A stretch of DNA of 64,000 bases from Verrucomicrobiota bacterium. GTDB taxonomy: Bacteria > Verrucomicrobiota > Verrucomicrobiia > Chthoniobacterales > UBA10450. Both the position numbers and the translations under genes were made by a program. The stretch lies in the NCBI GenBank assembly GCA_003218375.1, contig QHNH01000029.1, positions 1 through 64,000 on the forward strand, written 5' to 3'. Positions 43,369-52,232 of this stretch are shown here, in pieces (the stretch's first letter is position 1; every line of letters starts with the position of its first letter). The notes below the pieces were generated by a model. It did not search any database. It saw only the letters and a program-made list of their open reading frames with translations, and was not told the origin of the DNA.

Positions 43369-45339
43369 ATGCTTCGGGCTTTTCCCACCGCCGTCATTGA
43401 GAATTTGCAGCCGCTCGTGGATGGCGGGCGCTACATGGTCAAACGTGTGGTCGGCGACGATCTCGCGGTCGAGGCGGATGTTTTCAAGGATGGCCACGAT
43501 GTCGTCGCGGCTGCGTTGAAATGGAGAAAACTCGGCGAGACGGCCTGGCACGAAACCCCGATGGCACACGTCGATAACGATCGCTGGCGCGGCGTCTGCA
43601 CCCTCTACGAAAACGCGATCTACGAATACACGGTCGAAGCCTGGACCGATCTGTTCCGCGGCTGGCAACACGAGTTTGCGGCGAAGTTCGAAGCGGGCAT
43701 CGCGAATCTCTCCAGCGAGATCCTGGAGGGCGCGGCCTTGCTCGATGACGCGGCGGCGCGCGCGGCGAATTTTGCTGACGCCGATCGGTTGCGCGATCTG
43801 GCGATCACGATGCGGGCGGCCGCGCCCGCCGAAGTAAACGAGATCGCGCATTCCGGTGAGCTGGAAGTGCTGATGGCTACGTATCCCGACCGCGCGAGCT
43901 CCACCCAGTACGGCCCGGCGCCGCGCGTGGGGGTGGACCGAAAGGAAGCGCGCACTGCCGCCTGGTATGAATTTTTTCCCCGCTCCGCCGAAGGCCTGCC
44001 CGATCGCGGCTCGACCTTTCGCGAGTGCCTGCCCCGCGTGGATGACGCGAAGGCGATGGGATTCGACGTGATCTATTTTCCGCCGATCCATCCCATCGGG
44101 AACACGAATCGCAAAGGCCGCAACAATTCCGTCACCTGCGAGCCCGGCGAACCCGGCGTGCCGTACGCGATTGGGAGCGAATGGGGCGGGCACAAGGCGA
44201 TCGAACCGGCGCTCGGCAGTTTCGAGGATTTCGCCTGGCTCGATAACGAAATCCGGAGCCGCGGGATGGAGATCGCGCTCGATTTCGCCATCAATTGTTC
44301 GCCGGACCACCCCTATGTCCGGGAACATCCGGAATGGTTCTACAAGCGCCCTGATGGCACGATCAAATACGCGGAGAATCCGCCGAAGAAATACGAAGAC
44401 ATTTATCCGCTGAATTTCCGTTGCGAGAATTGGCGGGCGCTCTGGGAAGAGATGAAAAGCATCATTCTCTTCTGGGCCGAGCGCGGGGTCCGCATTTTCC
44501 GGGTGGACAATCCGCACACCAAGCCGGTCGCGTTCTGGGAATTTCTTATCAGCGGTGTCCGCGCCCAATATCCGGACACGATCTTCTTGTCGGAAGCCTT
44601 CACCAAACCAAAGATGATGAAGGCGCTGGCTAAGGCCGGGTTCAACCAGAGCTATACCTATTTCACCTGGCGCACGGCCAAGGCTGAGCTGACCGAGTAT
44701 TTCACCGAGCTGACCCAGACCGACATGCGCGAATATTTTCGCGGCAATCTTTTCACAAACACGCCGGACATCCTGCCGTTTCATTTACAGGAAGGCGGCC
44801 GGCCGATGTTCATGATCCGGTCGGTCCTGGCCGCGACGCTCTCCAGCGTCTACGGGATCTACAGCGGTTTCGAGTTATGCGAGAACCCCGCCGTGCCCGG
44901 TCGCGAGGAATACCTCGATTCGGAAAAGTACCAATTCAAGGAACGCGATTGGGACGCGCCTGGGAACATCAAGGCCTGGATCGCGCAGGTGAACCGGATC
45001 CGGAAAGAAAACCGCGCCCTGCATTTTTACGATAACCTCCGTTTCTACCGCGCCGATAATCCCGCGATCCTTTGTTACGCCAAGATGACCGAGGCGCGCG
45101 ACAACATCATCCTCGTCGTCGTTAATCTCGATCCCGTCCGGTCGCAGAACTCCTACGTTTACATCCCGCTCTCCGAATTCGGCCCGATGGATTCGGACGT
45201 TTACCAGGTCCACGATCTCCTGACCGACGCCCGCTACCTCTGGCGCGGCGAACGGAATTACATCGAGCTCAACCCTGCCATCCAGCCCGCTCATATCTTT
45301 CGTGTTCGTCGCTGGCTGGCCGGCGAGAAGTTTGTTTGA
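43369..45339 (+). CDS. glgE: Alpha-1,4-glucan:maltose-1-phosphate maltosyltransferase
   Basis: GlgE transfers maltose from maltose-1-phosphate to alpha-glucan in the trehalose-to-glycogen route. The 656-residue protein has an N-terminal domain with VVIENLQP-like start, a GH13 catalytic barrel with YFPPIHPIGNTNRKGRNN, the nucleophile Asp in FRVDNPHTKPVAFWEF and acid Glu in FLSEAFTKP, and the C-terminal beta domain. Length is typical. ATG at 43369 chosen; a TTG at 43354 is possible. Its last codons and stop form the left copy of a direct repeat that also lies beyond the Rhs genes. Confidence 0.93.
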   Translation: MLRAFPTAVIENLQPLVDGGRYMVKRVVGDDLAVEADVFKDGHDVVAAALKWRKLGETAWHETPMAHVDNDRWRGVCTLYENAIYEYTVEAWTDLFRGWQHEFAAKFEAGIANLSSEILEGAALLDDAAARAANFADADRLRDLAITMRAAAPAEVNEIAHSGELEVLMATYPDRASSTQYGPAPRVGVDRKEARTAAWYEFFPRSAEGLPDRGSTFRECLPRVDDAKAMGFDVIYFPPIHPIGNTNRKGRNNSVTCEPGEPGVPYAIGSEWGGHKAIEPALGSFEDFAWLDNEIRSRGMEIALDFAINCSPDHPYVREHPEWFYKRPDGTIKYAENPPKKYEDIYPLNFRCENWRALWEEMKSIILFWAERGVRIFRVDNPHTKPVAFWEFLISGVRAQYPDTIFLSEAFTKPKMMKALAKAGFNQSYTYFTWRTAKAELTEYFTELTQTDMREYFRGNLFTNTPDILPFHLQEGGRPMFMIRSVLAATLSSVYGIYSGFELCENPAVPGREEYLDSEKYQFKERDWDAPGNIKAWIAQVNRIRKENRALHFYDNLRFYRADNPAILCYAKMTEARDNIILVVVNLDPVRSQNSYVYIPLSEFGPMDSDVYQVHDLLTDARYLWRGERNYIELNPAIQPAHIFRVRRWLAGEKFV

Positions 45340-45352
45340 ACGGCACTCGCGG
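45331..45352. repeat. Direct repeat, left copy (att-like, glgE 3' end)
   Basis: TTTGTTTGAACGGCACTC followed by GCGG, including the glgE stop codon. The same 18 bases, with one mismatch in the following four, recur at 52137-52158, beyond the Rhs operon. Confidence 0.8.
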
Positions 45353-45454
45353 TGGAACCCGTCAACAATATTGCCGAGATTCCAAGACTGACCCTACTGC
45401 TCCCCGTAGCAAAGCTGGGCGTTGCTTGTTCCGTTGGCCGCATTGGTCAGGCCC

Positions 45455-46087
45455 TTATCTCCCTTTCTTCTTTCGGCCGAGGCCGTCAAAGTTTTCGCCT
45501 TCTGCATAGTCCACGCTAAACCAACGCTTGCCATCTCCCGTCCACCCGGCGTAGATAATGACGCAATCGAATGTCTCCGCTACCTGATCCAGCGCCTCTT
45601 CCATTGTCACGTTCTTAATCGCCGCCGGCAAATGAGGGAGGGGGCGATCGGGATCGGGCATTTGAATGTATGAAGGCAAGATTGTTGCCGGCTGTCGCAA
45701 GCCGAGTTCGCCCAGTTTAGCTTGGATCTCTTTCGTCCGCGTGATCGCATTGATTGCATCAATGGCATTATATCTTTCGATAGTCTTAAAAGAAACCAGA
45801 TTGATCTTTGTGGTCAGCAGTTCGGCGCTTACATCGCCCACAAGTACTCTAAGCTGTCCCGCTTTTCCTCGCCAGATCGTCACTTTCTTGCTCTCTGCCA
45901 GGAGATAGCTCACTCGAGACGGATCAGCAGATTTAAGAAAATTCAGAAGCTTCTTCTCTCGGATGTCTTCGCTGGACTGACTGGATGCTCGCGACTCATC
46001 CTGCCTTGTTCGTGGGCTCTCGCCGATCGCGACTTGCGAGTCGACAATGAACATCAGCGCGAGGAGATAAGAGTATTGACGCTTCAT
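45455..46087 (-). CDS. Secreted protein with possible STN-like motif, unknown
   Basis: The 210-residue product has a signal peptide (MKRQYSYLLALMFIVDSQVAIG). The body is charged, and near the C-terminus reads IKNVTMEEALDQVAETFDCVIIYAG, which resembles the STN/secretin N-terminal short domain. The start is 8 bases after the Rhs gene stop, so it ends the same transcript. Position downstream of an Rhs tip would fit an immunity gene, but a signal peptide is unusual for that. The gene is visibly AT-richer than glgE. Confidence 0.6.
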   Translation of the reverse strand: MKRQYSYLLALMFIVDSQVAIGESPRTRQDESRASSQSSEDIREKKLLNFLKSADPSRVSYLLAESKKVTIWRGKAGQLRVLVGDVSAELLTTKINLVSFKTIERYNAIDAINAITRTKEIQAKLGELGLRQPATILPSYIQMPDPDRPLPHLPAAIKNVTMEEALDQVAETFDCVIIYAGWTGDGKRWFSVDYAEGENFDGLGRKKKGR

Positions 46088-46095
46088 GTTGTACC

Positions 46096-49000
46096 CTACC
46101 ATGGTTCAGAAGTTGGAGCGATACTGTTATAGGATTTTCCATCTTTGACCGTCGTCGTTTGCCTTAACACGCCTGGAAGGAAGTACTTGTTTTCGGTCCC
46201 ATGCTGGAGCCACCATGGTTGATCTTTAATAACAGTTCCTGTCATGCCCGGCGAAGGGTGGTAACCGTTCCCCACTCTGTCTCTGGCTTGGCCGCTACGC
46301 GGTAGTTCATACAATTTTCTTCCGTTGGTGGTCTCCACCTTAAACTTTCCATCTTGGCACTCCGAGCTGCCGGAACACTGGTTCACCCTGACCTTTATTT
46401 CTTCCTGAGCATACCAGCCCCGTCCGTCCTGCGCCTTTCCATTGGGTTGGGTGAGTTGAACAGAAAAGATTCTGTAATACCCGTCATCCTCAAATTTTTG
46501 GTTCCCGGTTGCGGGGTCGGTGGCAATTGTCATCGTCATTGACTTTGTGGTATCGCTGGTTGGCGTGTCCGACTTAGGTGCTTCGTTTGCCTGCCGTGTG
46601 GGCATTCCGGTAACGGTGGCACTACCTCCGCCCTCGCCGCCGCCGCCATCCATCCCGGCCGGGTGGCGGAGTTGCTCCCAATTGTCAAAAGACAAATGAG
46701 AACCGCTTTGCCACCACATGTGCCGATCCCAAACGTAATCCGACAGTAGCCCCATCGGGTCAGTGTAATCCGCTGGATCGTTGTGGCAGTAACGGTAGAG
46801 ATTGCTCGCGTCGCCTTTGAACCCGATCGGGTCAGCCTGGAGGAAGCGGCCAAGCTCGGGGGACATAAAGCGGTTTCGCAGGTCATAGAGGCCCAGCTCT
46901 GGAATCCAGCGCTCGCCAGCATAGAGATCAGTGACGTTGAAGGTTGAGGAGTTGATAGGTTGAGAGGTTGAGTTGAAATAACTTGGGGTCCCATACAGGT
47001 CGTAGCGATAGCTCTCCAAGAGGTTGCCCCCGCCGTCGGCAATGTGAGTGGTGCTGCCGAGTTTGTCCTGGTACCAATAGAAAGTTCCATTTGCTCCCCA
47101 CGACTTGATCACGCCGTTCGCACCCTGGAGATAAGAAGCAGCTGGCGTCAGACCGGACGCATACTCTTCGAGCAGCTCCCAGTTATCCCAGGCGCTGAAG
47201 CGGACCACGTTATTGATGTTTCGCGCGATCTGGCGGTTCTTTCCATCGTAGTAAAACTCAGCGCTGGTCGTCCCATTGCTCGCCGTTCTTAGCCGACTCT
47301 GGGCGTCGTAAGTGTAAGTCCAGCCTTTGTTGGCGATCAGGTTCCCGTTCGGATCGTAGGCGGGCGCGTTAGGATCGGTTTCCCCGATCGACTGCGGCAT
47401 GTTGATCATGCCGCTGTTGTCCACTTCGTACGAAGTTACGTTCGAGTCAATCATCCCATCCAGATAAGCCAGGGCCTGGAAATAGCGGTGCGACCCGTTG
47501 CCCACCCCTATTGGACCACTATAAACCTGGGTGTCTCCGGTCGGAGTCGCCCCGTTGTGGGTCGGCGGGGCCGGAAAATTGACCGTACCGATGGTATAAA
47601 AGACGGTCGCGCCGGTCGTGTTCGTGGCCATGCTTACCCAGATCGTCTGAGGATAACCCCCGCTTTCGGTGAACTCAACCTGATCGACCTGTGACATCGG
47701 AGTCGCCGTTGGCGTGGCGGTAGGGGTCGCGGTCGCTGTGGCAGTAGCTGTGGCCGTGGCGGTTGCTGTCGCCGTGGGAGTGGCCAGCGGAGGGATCGTG
47801 GGCGTGGCGGTTGCTGTCGCGGTAGCGGTAGCGGTCGCAGTCGGGGTTGGCGCTGGAGTTGCGGTGGCCGTGGCAGTCGCCGTGGCCGTTGCTGTAGGGG
47901 TTGCTGTAGGTGTGGGGCCCGTTGGCGGGGTGGCGGTAGGCGTGGCCGTCGGTGTCGCAGTCGGGGTGGGAGATGGGCCGCCGGTCTCGGTGATTCCGGT
48001 GTATTGGTTTAAACCATTGACCGTGTAAGTGGCGTTGACGAGGGCCGGATTGCTATTGGTGAGAGTGGTGCGGTTCCCACACGGATCGAACGCGATCCCC
48101 AGGTTGTTGCTTTCGCTGGCAATGGTAACGTCTATCGGCCAGTTCTGGAAGGTTCCGTCGCGCTTGAAGGTCTTGATTTCCCGGGTCTCATCGTAATCGA
48201 ACCAGTCGCCGCGCTGTTGGTCCCGGCGCACCGCTATGAGGTTGTTCACGGTATTGTAGACGTAGTCGAATCTCGGCGTGGTGCCGTTGAGGTTGTGCGT
48301 AATGCCGGTGATCCGGTTGGCGTCGTCGAACGCGAGATCGGTGGAAGTATTTGCGTTATCCCGGATGATGCGAGTGGCATTGCCGCTCTTATCGTAAGTG
48401 TAAGTGACGATCGCAGGACCCGAGGTTGTAATCGGCGGGCCTGGGGTGGCCGGAAAGATATGCCAGAGCTGATTGCGCTGGGTGTAATCGTAGGTGAAAG
48501 ACGCGCCGCTAGGATAAGAAACGCCCTGCCGGTTGCCATCATCGTCGTAGGCGTAGGTGACGGTGCGGTGGGTGTTATTGTCGTTGAGCGGGGTCGTCCC
48601 GCTCCACCATTCATCCTCCGTCTTCGGACGGTTGTCGTCGTAGTAAGTCTGGTGGATGGTCGTTTGGGCTGTGGCCGAGCCGGGGATGCCCGTGCGGATT
48701 TCCTTGACCTGCGAAGCATCGTAATAGTCCGTCTCCTGCCATGGCGTGACGCCGTCGCTCCACTCGAAACGTTGCTGCCGGTTCCGGTCGTCGTATGTGA
48801 AGCTCTGAGTAAAGCCGGAACGATTTTTATAGGTCTTGAGGTTCCCGGCCTCGTCATAGGTCCAGCGCTCGGTGCTGACGTTGCCGCTGCTGTCAGGGGG
48901 ATAGGTAGCCCTCTTCTTCCGATTTAGCTCATCGTATTCGTAGGAATAAACGTTAAGGTTCTCATCCTTGTGCATCGTCAGGTTGCCGGCATGGTCGTAG

Positions 49001-51303
49001 CCCATGGAACGGTGATTGCCGCGCTCATCGATCTGTTCCTTGAGTCGATTCATGGGGTCGTACTCGACGAATTGAACCCTGTGGCCGTCATCGGGCGTGA
49101 CGCTTAGTTTGTTGTTAGCCACATCGTAAGCGGTCTCAGTCTTGTGACCGGTTTTGAGGTTGCCCACCTCGTCATAGGTCGATGTGGTAGTGGCTTCGTC
49201 ATTCGTCCCCGGCGCCTGCGTGGTCCGGATGCGCCGGAAATTTCCGTCGAAGTCGTACTCGATGACCTTCTGTGAAGGCAGAGTGGTGTGGTAAACCGAT
49301 GACGTGGTATGCGAAAGCGGGCTCAATCCACCGCTCAGGGGCGTGTAGTCATTCGTGGTGGCCAGCTCCCCCGGTTTGGTGACACTGATGACGCGTTTGT
49401 ATTCATCGTAGATGAAGCTGGTCCGTTCCGCCTCGTGCCCGCCCATCCCGGCGTTGGGATGGTTTTCGTCTGCCGTCCAGGCAAGCGTGCCGTCGGGGTT
49501 GTAAACACTCTGGGTAAAGGTGCCATCCTGATGTTGCACCTTCGTGACCTGGCCGCGCTGGTTATATTCGTATGCCGTCGCGTTCCCGCGCGGATCAATT
49601 ACCATGTATAGCCGGTCGGTATTGGGTCCGCTCTCGTAATACAAATACTGGGTCTTATGTTGATCCGGGTTCGGGTCGCTCTCGGTGGGCGGCGGCCAAT
49701 AGAATGTTTTTCGGCCGCGGGTGTCGTAGCGAAAATGCTCGGTCCCGCCGCTGGTCATTAGGTGTTCCGTCACCTGGCCGAAGTTGTTAGTGCTCTCGTC
49801 GTAGGTGAACTGTTCGACGCCGTCATCGGGATAATGGACCTTCCAGATGCGGTTCTTGGTATCGCGATCATAGACGATCGTATGGTTGAGCTCGTCCGTC
49901 TTGCTGATCAGGTAATAAGGAAACTGATGATTGGAGTAGTCATAGAAGATTGAGGCGGTCTCTCCAGCGGCATTTTGGGGATGAGTGACGGAGATAAGCG
50001 CGCCGGTCTCGTTATTCTTCTTGAGAGTGGTTGTGTTCCCCCGCGCATCCTTGAGAAACTTCAAGTAGTTGATCCCGTCGCCGGCGCCTGCGTAGGTGAT
50101 GTAAGAGATGTGGTTCTGGAAATCGGTGTAATCGGAGAGCTCGGCAGTGTCATAATGGAAGGTTCGAGTCTTGCCATCAGCCCGGTGTTCTGTCCGCCAG
50201 GTAATCTGCGCCGATTGATAAGCCGGGTACTCAATTCGGGATAACGCAATTTCGAAAGATGGATTGGTGGTAACGTTTTTTTCCGCTGAAATCTGCCCCC
50301 AGGTGTCCGACTGAGAGCGATTCATGTATTCGTACTTGATATTCTTCATTGATCCGGCAAAGCGGACATCGCGACAGCTCTCGACGCGTCCAGGGCACAT
50401 ACTCCACTTGTTATTCGTGGCGTCGCCCGCGGGATAATAGGTGTAGGAGGCGGTTGTGTTATCGTCGTAATGAACCTGCGTTAGGTTCCAAAACTTTACG
50501 TTCACCATCCCTTGGGCGTATTCCGGGTCATACCCGTATGTTACAGTTTCCACGAGGTTGTTCGGGCCCGCAAAAGCCTGCACCGAAGCAATGACGTCGA
50601 TATAGCTGTCGGAAGTAAGGCCGTACAACCTTTGAAAGTTGATCAGGAGAAAACGTCCGGCCGGCTCAGTGATTTTAAGAGTTTGGTTTTGGGAATCGTA
50701 TTGGAGAGTGGTCCTTTGCAAGTACGGGTCAACGATCGCAACGGCCACGAGATCAGTCGCACGCGTAGAGTCTTGAGGATGGCGAAACTCGACTTTGCCG
50801 CCGTCCCGCAGTACAAGATCGAAGCCGTTACCCACATTCACGAGCCGATCCATTGGTTCTTTGGTATCCGTCAGCGGCGAATACTCAACGCCGTCCTGGC
50901 TCTGGAGATATATCACCCGTCCGTCGGGATAAGAGAGGCCGCCGTCCGGCCCTTCGTACTGATTTTCGCCGCCATGCGGTGGATTGGCGCCCCTGATCCA
51001 CATCCCCCAGGCATAGGAATGCGACCACCCGCCGCCATCGCCAAAAGCGCCGCTCACTCCCCGGGTGTTGAGCACGCGCGTCCACTTGAGGGGATAAGCA
51101 CCGACAGCTCCGGTGACGGTGAGATCGTCGATAAATCTTTTTGAATTACCCGTGTAAGGATCATACGACCCGGCGGTGGTGACGCTGCCATTGTGCTCGC
51201 CCGTTACACCGGTGGGATTATCGTTGCCGACTTCGGCGCACAGATGCGTGGCGACCGAAGAAATCGAGAGGACCAAGCCGAATAGCCGAAAGTAACGTTT
51301 CAT
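46096..51303 (-). CDS. Rhs/YD-repeat protein with Ala-Thr-Pro linker and inserted beta domain
   Basis: The 1735-residue protein has a signal peptide (MKRYFRLFGLVLSISSVATHLCAE). Dozens of YD repeats (e.g. YDEAGNLKTYKN, YDHAGNLTMHKD) follow, then the Rhs core end LYDLRNRFMSPELGRFLQADPIGF with YRYCHNDPADYTDPMGL. Inside the repeat region (about residues 1110-1200) a long PTATPTATAT linker is followed by about 95 residues like a chitobiase/HEX C-terminal beta domain. After the core the C-terminal tip (about 210 residues) is unlike any toxin I know. It is probably exported or surface-bound. The gene belongs to a three-gene operon (51950 to 45455). Confidence 0.85.
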   Translation of the reverse strand: MKRYFRLFGLVLSISSVATHLCAEVGNDNPTGVTGEHNGSVTTAGSYDPYTGNSKRFIDDLTVTGAVGAYPLKWTRVLNTRGVSGAFGDGGGWSHSYAWGMWIRGANPPHGGENQYEGPDGGLSYPDGRVIYLQSQDGVEYSPLTDTKEPMDRLVNVGNGFDLVLRDGGKVEFRHPQDSTRATDLVAVAIVDPYLQRTTLQYDSQNQTLKITEPAGRFLLINFQRLYGLTSDSYIDVIASVQAFAGPNNLVETVTYGYDPEYAQGMVNVKFWNLTQVHYDDNTTASYTYYPAGDATNNKWSMCPGRVESCRDVRFAGSMKNIKYEYMNRSQSDTWGQISAEKNVTTNPSFEIALSRIEYPAYQSAQITWRTEHRADGKTRTFHYDTAELSDYTDFQNHISYITYAGAGDGINYLKFLKDARGNTTTLKKNNETGALISVTHPQNAAGETASIFYDYSNHQFPYYLISKTDELNHTIVYDRDTKNRIWKVHYPDDGVEQFTYDESTNNFGQVTEHLMTSGGTEHFRYDTRGRKTFYWPPPTESDPNPDQHKTQYLYYESGPNTDRLYMVIDPRGNATAYEYNQRGQVTKVQHQDGTFTQSVYNPDGTLAWTADENHPNAGMGGHEAERTSFIYDEYKRVISVTKPGELATTNDYTPLSGGLSPLSHTTSSVYHTTLPSQKVIEYDFDGNFRRIRTTQAPGTNDEATTTSTYDEVGNLKTGHKTETAYDVANNKLSVTPDDGHRVQFVEYDPMNRLKEQIDERGNHRSMGYDHAGNLTMHKDENLNVYSYEYDELNRKKRATYPPDSSGNVSTERWTYDEAGNLKTYKNRSGFTQSFTYDDRNRQQRFEWSDGVTPWQETDYYDASQVKEIRTGIPGSATAQTTIHQTYYDDNRPKTEDEWWSGTTPLNDNNTHRTVTYAYDDDGNRQGVSYPSGASFTYDYTQRNQLWHIFPATPGPPITTSGPAIVTYTYDKSGNATRIIRDNANTSTDLAFDDANRITGITHNLNGTTPRFDYVYNTVNNLIAVRRDQQRGDWFDYDETREIKTFKRDGTFQNWPIDVTIASESNNLGIAFDPCGNRTTLTNSNPALVNATYTVNGLNQYTGITETGGPSPTPTATPTATPTATPPTGPTPTATPTATATATATATATPAPTPTATATATATATATPTIPPLATPTATATATATATATATATPTATPTATPMSQVDQVEFTESGGYPQTIWVSMATNTTGATVFYTIGTVNFPAPPTHNGATPTGDTQVYSGPIGVGNGSHRYFQALAYLDGMIDSNVTSYEVDNSGMINMPQSIGETDPNAPAYDPNGNLIANKGWTYTYDAQSRLRTASNGTTSAEFYYDGKNRQIARNINNVVRFSAWDNWELLEEYASGLTPAASYLQGANGVIKSWGANGTFYWYQDKLGSTTHIADGGGNLLESYRYDLYGTPSYFNSTSQPINSSTFNVTDLYAGERWIPELGLYDLRNRFMSPELGRFLQADPIGFKGDASNLYRYCHNDPADYTDPMGLLSDYVWDRHMWWQSGSHLSFDNWEQLRHPAGMDGGGGEGGGSATVTGMPTRQANEAPKSDTPTSDTTKSMTMTIATDPATGNQKFEDDGYYRIFSVQLTQPNGKAQDGRGWYAQEEIKVRVNQCSGSSECQDGKFKVETTNGRKLYELPRSGQARDRVGNGYHPSPGMTGTVIKDQPWWLQHGTENKYFLPGVLRQTTTVKDGKSYNSIAPTSEPW
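46941..46967. repeat. Copy of the ribE-leader word repeat inside the Rhs gene
   Basis: Bases 46941-46967 match the inverse of 4861-4887 at 25 of 27 positions. The segment is in frame and encodes part of SQPINSSTFN in a linker of the Rhs core. Confidence 0.75.
47699..47970. repeat. Hexamer-based minisatellite coding the Ala-Thr-Pro linker
   Basis: The plus strand shows variants of GTGGCG/GTCGCN with a 6-base period for about 270 bases, which on the coding strand give alternating Ala-Thr and Pro-Thr. Third positions vary, so it is an old or selected repeat rather than a perfect satellite. Confidence 0.85.
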
Positions 51304-51305
51304 CC

Positions 51306-51950
51306 TTAAGGCGGCGTGCTAATTGGCGGGCTGATCGTCGGGCTCGGCGACGGAAGCGGTGACAGACTCGAAGCGGTACGCGGCCTGGCAGCGTAAAATT
51401 GGAGGAGGTATTGTTTGGGCCCGATCGTCACCAGGACTCGGTAAAGTCCCAAAGATCCTCCGGCTTGGAAATTGAACCGAACTGTTTGATCGGCGAGCAC
51501 CAGAATAGGAGCGGCGGCGGGGACTTGGACTGAATTACCGCCATCCGGGTTCGGTGCGGTTATGGCGGCAGCAATCTGGCCACCATCGTAAAGGCCAACT
51601 CTTACCAGGGTGCCTGGGATCCCGGAGCTAAGGAAAAGAGTAACGGTTACCGGTTGACTGGGAGGAATTCCAACCGGCTGCATGGTTCCGCGGGTAATCT
51701 GCGCCCGCGTTTCCGAGCCGTTACCATAGGTGATAACTACGGGGATGAAATCCGCGGAGTTCACAGCCGGCGCGGTCAGTGCCGGTATGGCGGTCGGAAC
51801 GGGCGTCGTCGGCTGTGGAGAGGGCGCCGAGGGCGCCGTGTTACTATTTGGCGTCGGATTCGGGGTGGGCAGTGGCAATTGCGCCGCGAGGGACGCCACC
51901 AAAAACAACAGGCAGGAAACTACCGCAGGCCATTTCATTTTTGAATGCAT
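51306..51950 (-). CDS. Secreted proline-rich protein upstream of Rhs, unknown
   Basis: The 214-residue product has a signal peptide ending near SLAAQ. A Pro/Thr-rich linker follows, then a beta-rich domain (about residues 65-185; VVITYGNGSETRAQITRG and VTLFLSSGIPGTLVRVGLYDG), and a Ser/Pro-rich tail. I recognise no family. The stop lies 2 bases before the Rhs start, so it is first in the Rhs operon. ATG at 51938 is an alternative start. Confidence 0.65.
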   Translation of the reverse strand: MHSKMKWPAVVSCLLFLVASLAAQLPLPTPNPTPNSNTAPSAPSPQPTTPVPTAIPALTAPAVNSADFIPVVITYGNGSETRAQITRGTMQPVGIPPSQPVTVTLFLSSGIPGTLVRVGLYDGGQIAAAITAPNPDGGNSVQVPAAAPILVLADQTVRFNFQAGGSLGLYRVLVTIGPKQYLLQFYAARPRTASSLSPLPSPSPTISPPISTPP

Positions 51951-52136
51951 TTACAGGAGTCGCTGGCCATCCGCGTCACGGAGGTCCGGGTCGATTCCTG
52001 CAACTGCGTCGGCGGGGAGCCAGGGGGACGAAGTGAGTTCTTTTAGCTTTTTTTTCGCACGCTCAGAACCGCGCGGATGTATGCTGGTCGAAATTCTTTC
52101 AACGGCCGCCGGTCACGTAAAATCGAGGCAACAAAC

Positions 52137-52158
52137 TTTGTTTGAACGGCACTCACGG
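52137..52158. repeat. Direct repeat, right copy (att-like)
   Basis: This repeats the 18 bases found at the 3' end of glgE (45331-45348) in the same orientation. The 6.8 kb between the copies contains only the Rhs operon. Confidence 0.8.
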
Positions 52159-52232
52159 CGCGACGGTCTCTCAAGGGCTGACCGTCATTTGCAACTCTCA
52201 CCCGCGCTGCCTATCGTAACAGCACTTTCGGA

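Noticed and set aside
43297-44784. Antisense open frame of 495 codons across glgE
   Set aside because: It is a GC-rich shadow; the plus strand carries clear GlgE motifs throughout and the antisense product has no recognisable sequence.
47699-47970. Possible CRISPR-like or satellite array
   Set aside because: The periodicity is 6 bases without spacers, and it is in frame with a coding linker.
47714-48028. Open frame of alternating Val-Ala (VAVAVA) on the plus strand
   Set aside because: It is the antisense of the Ala-Thr-Pro linker of the Rhs gene.
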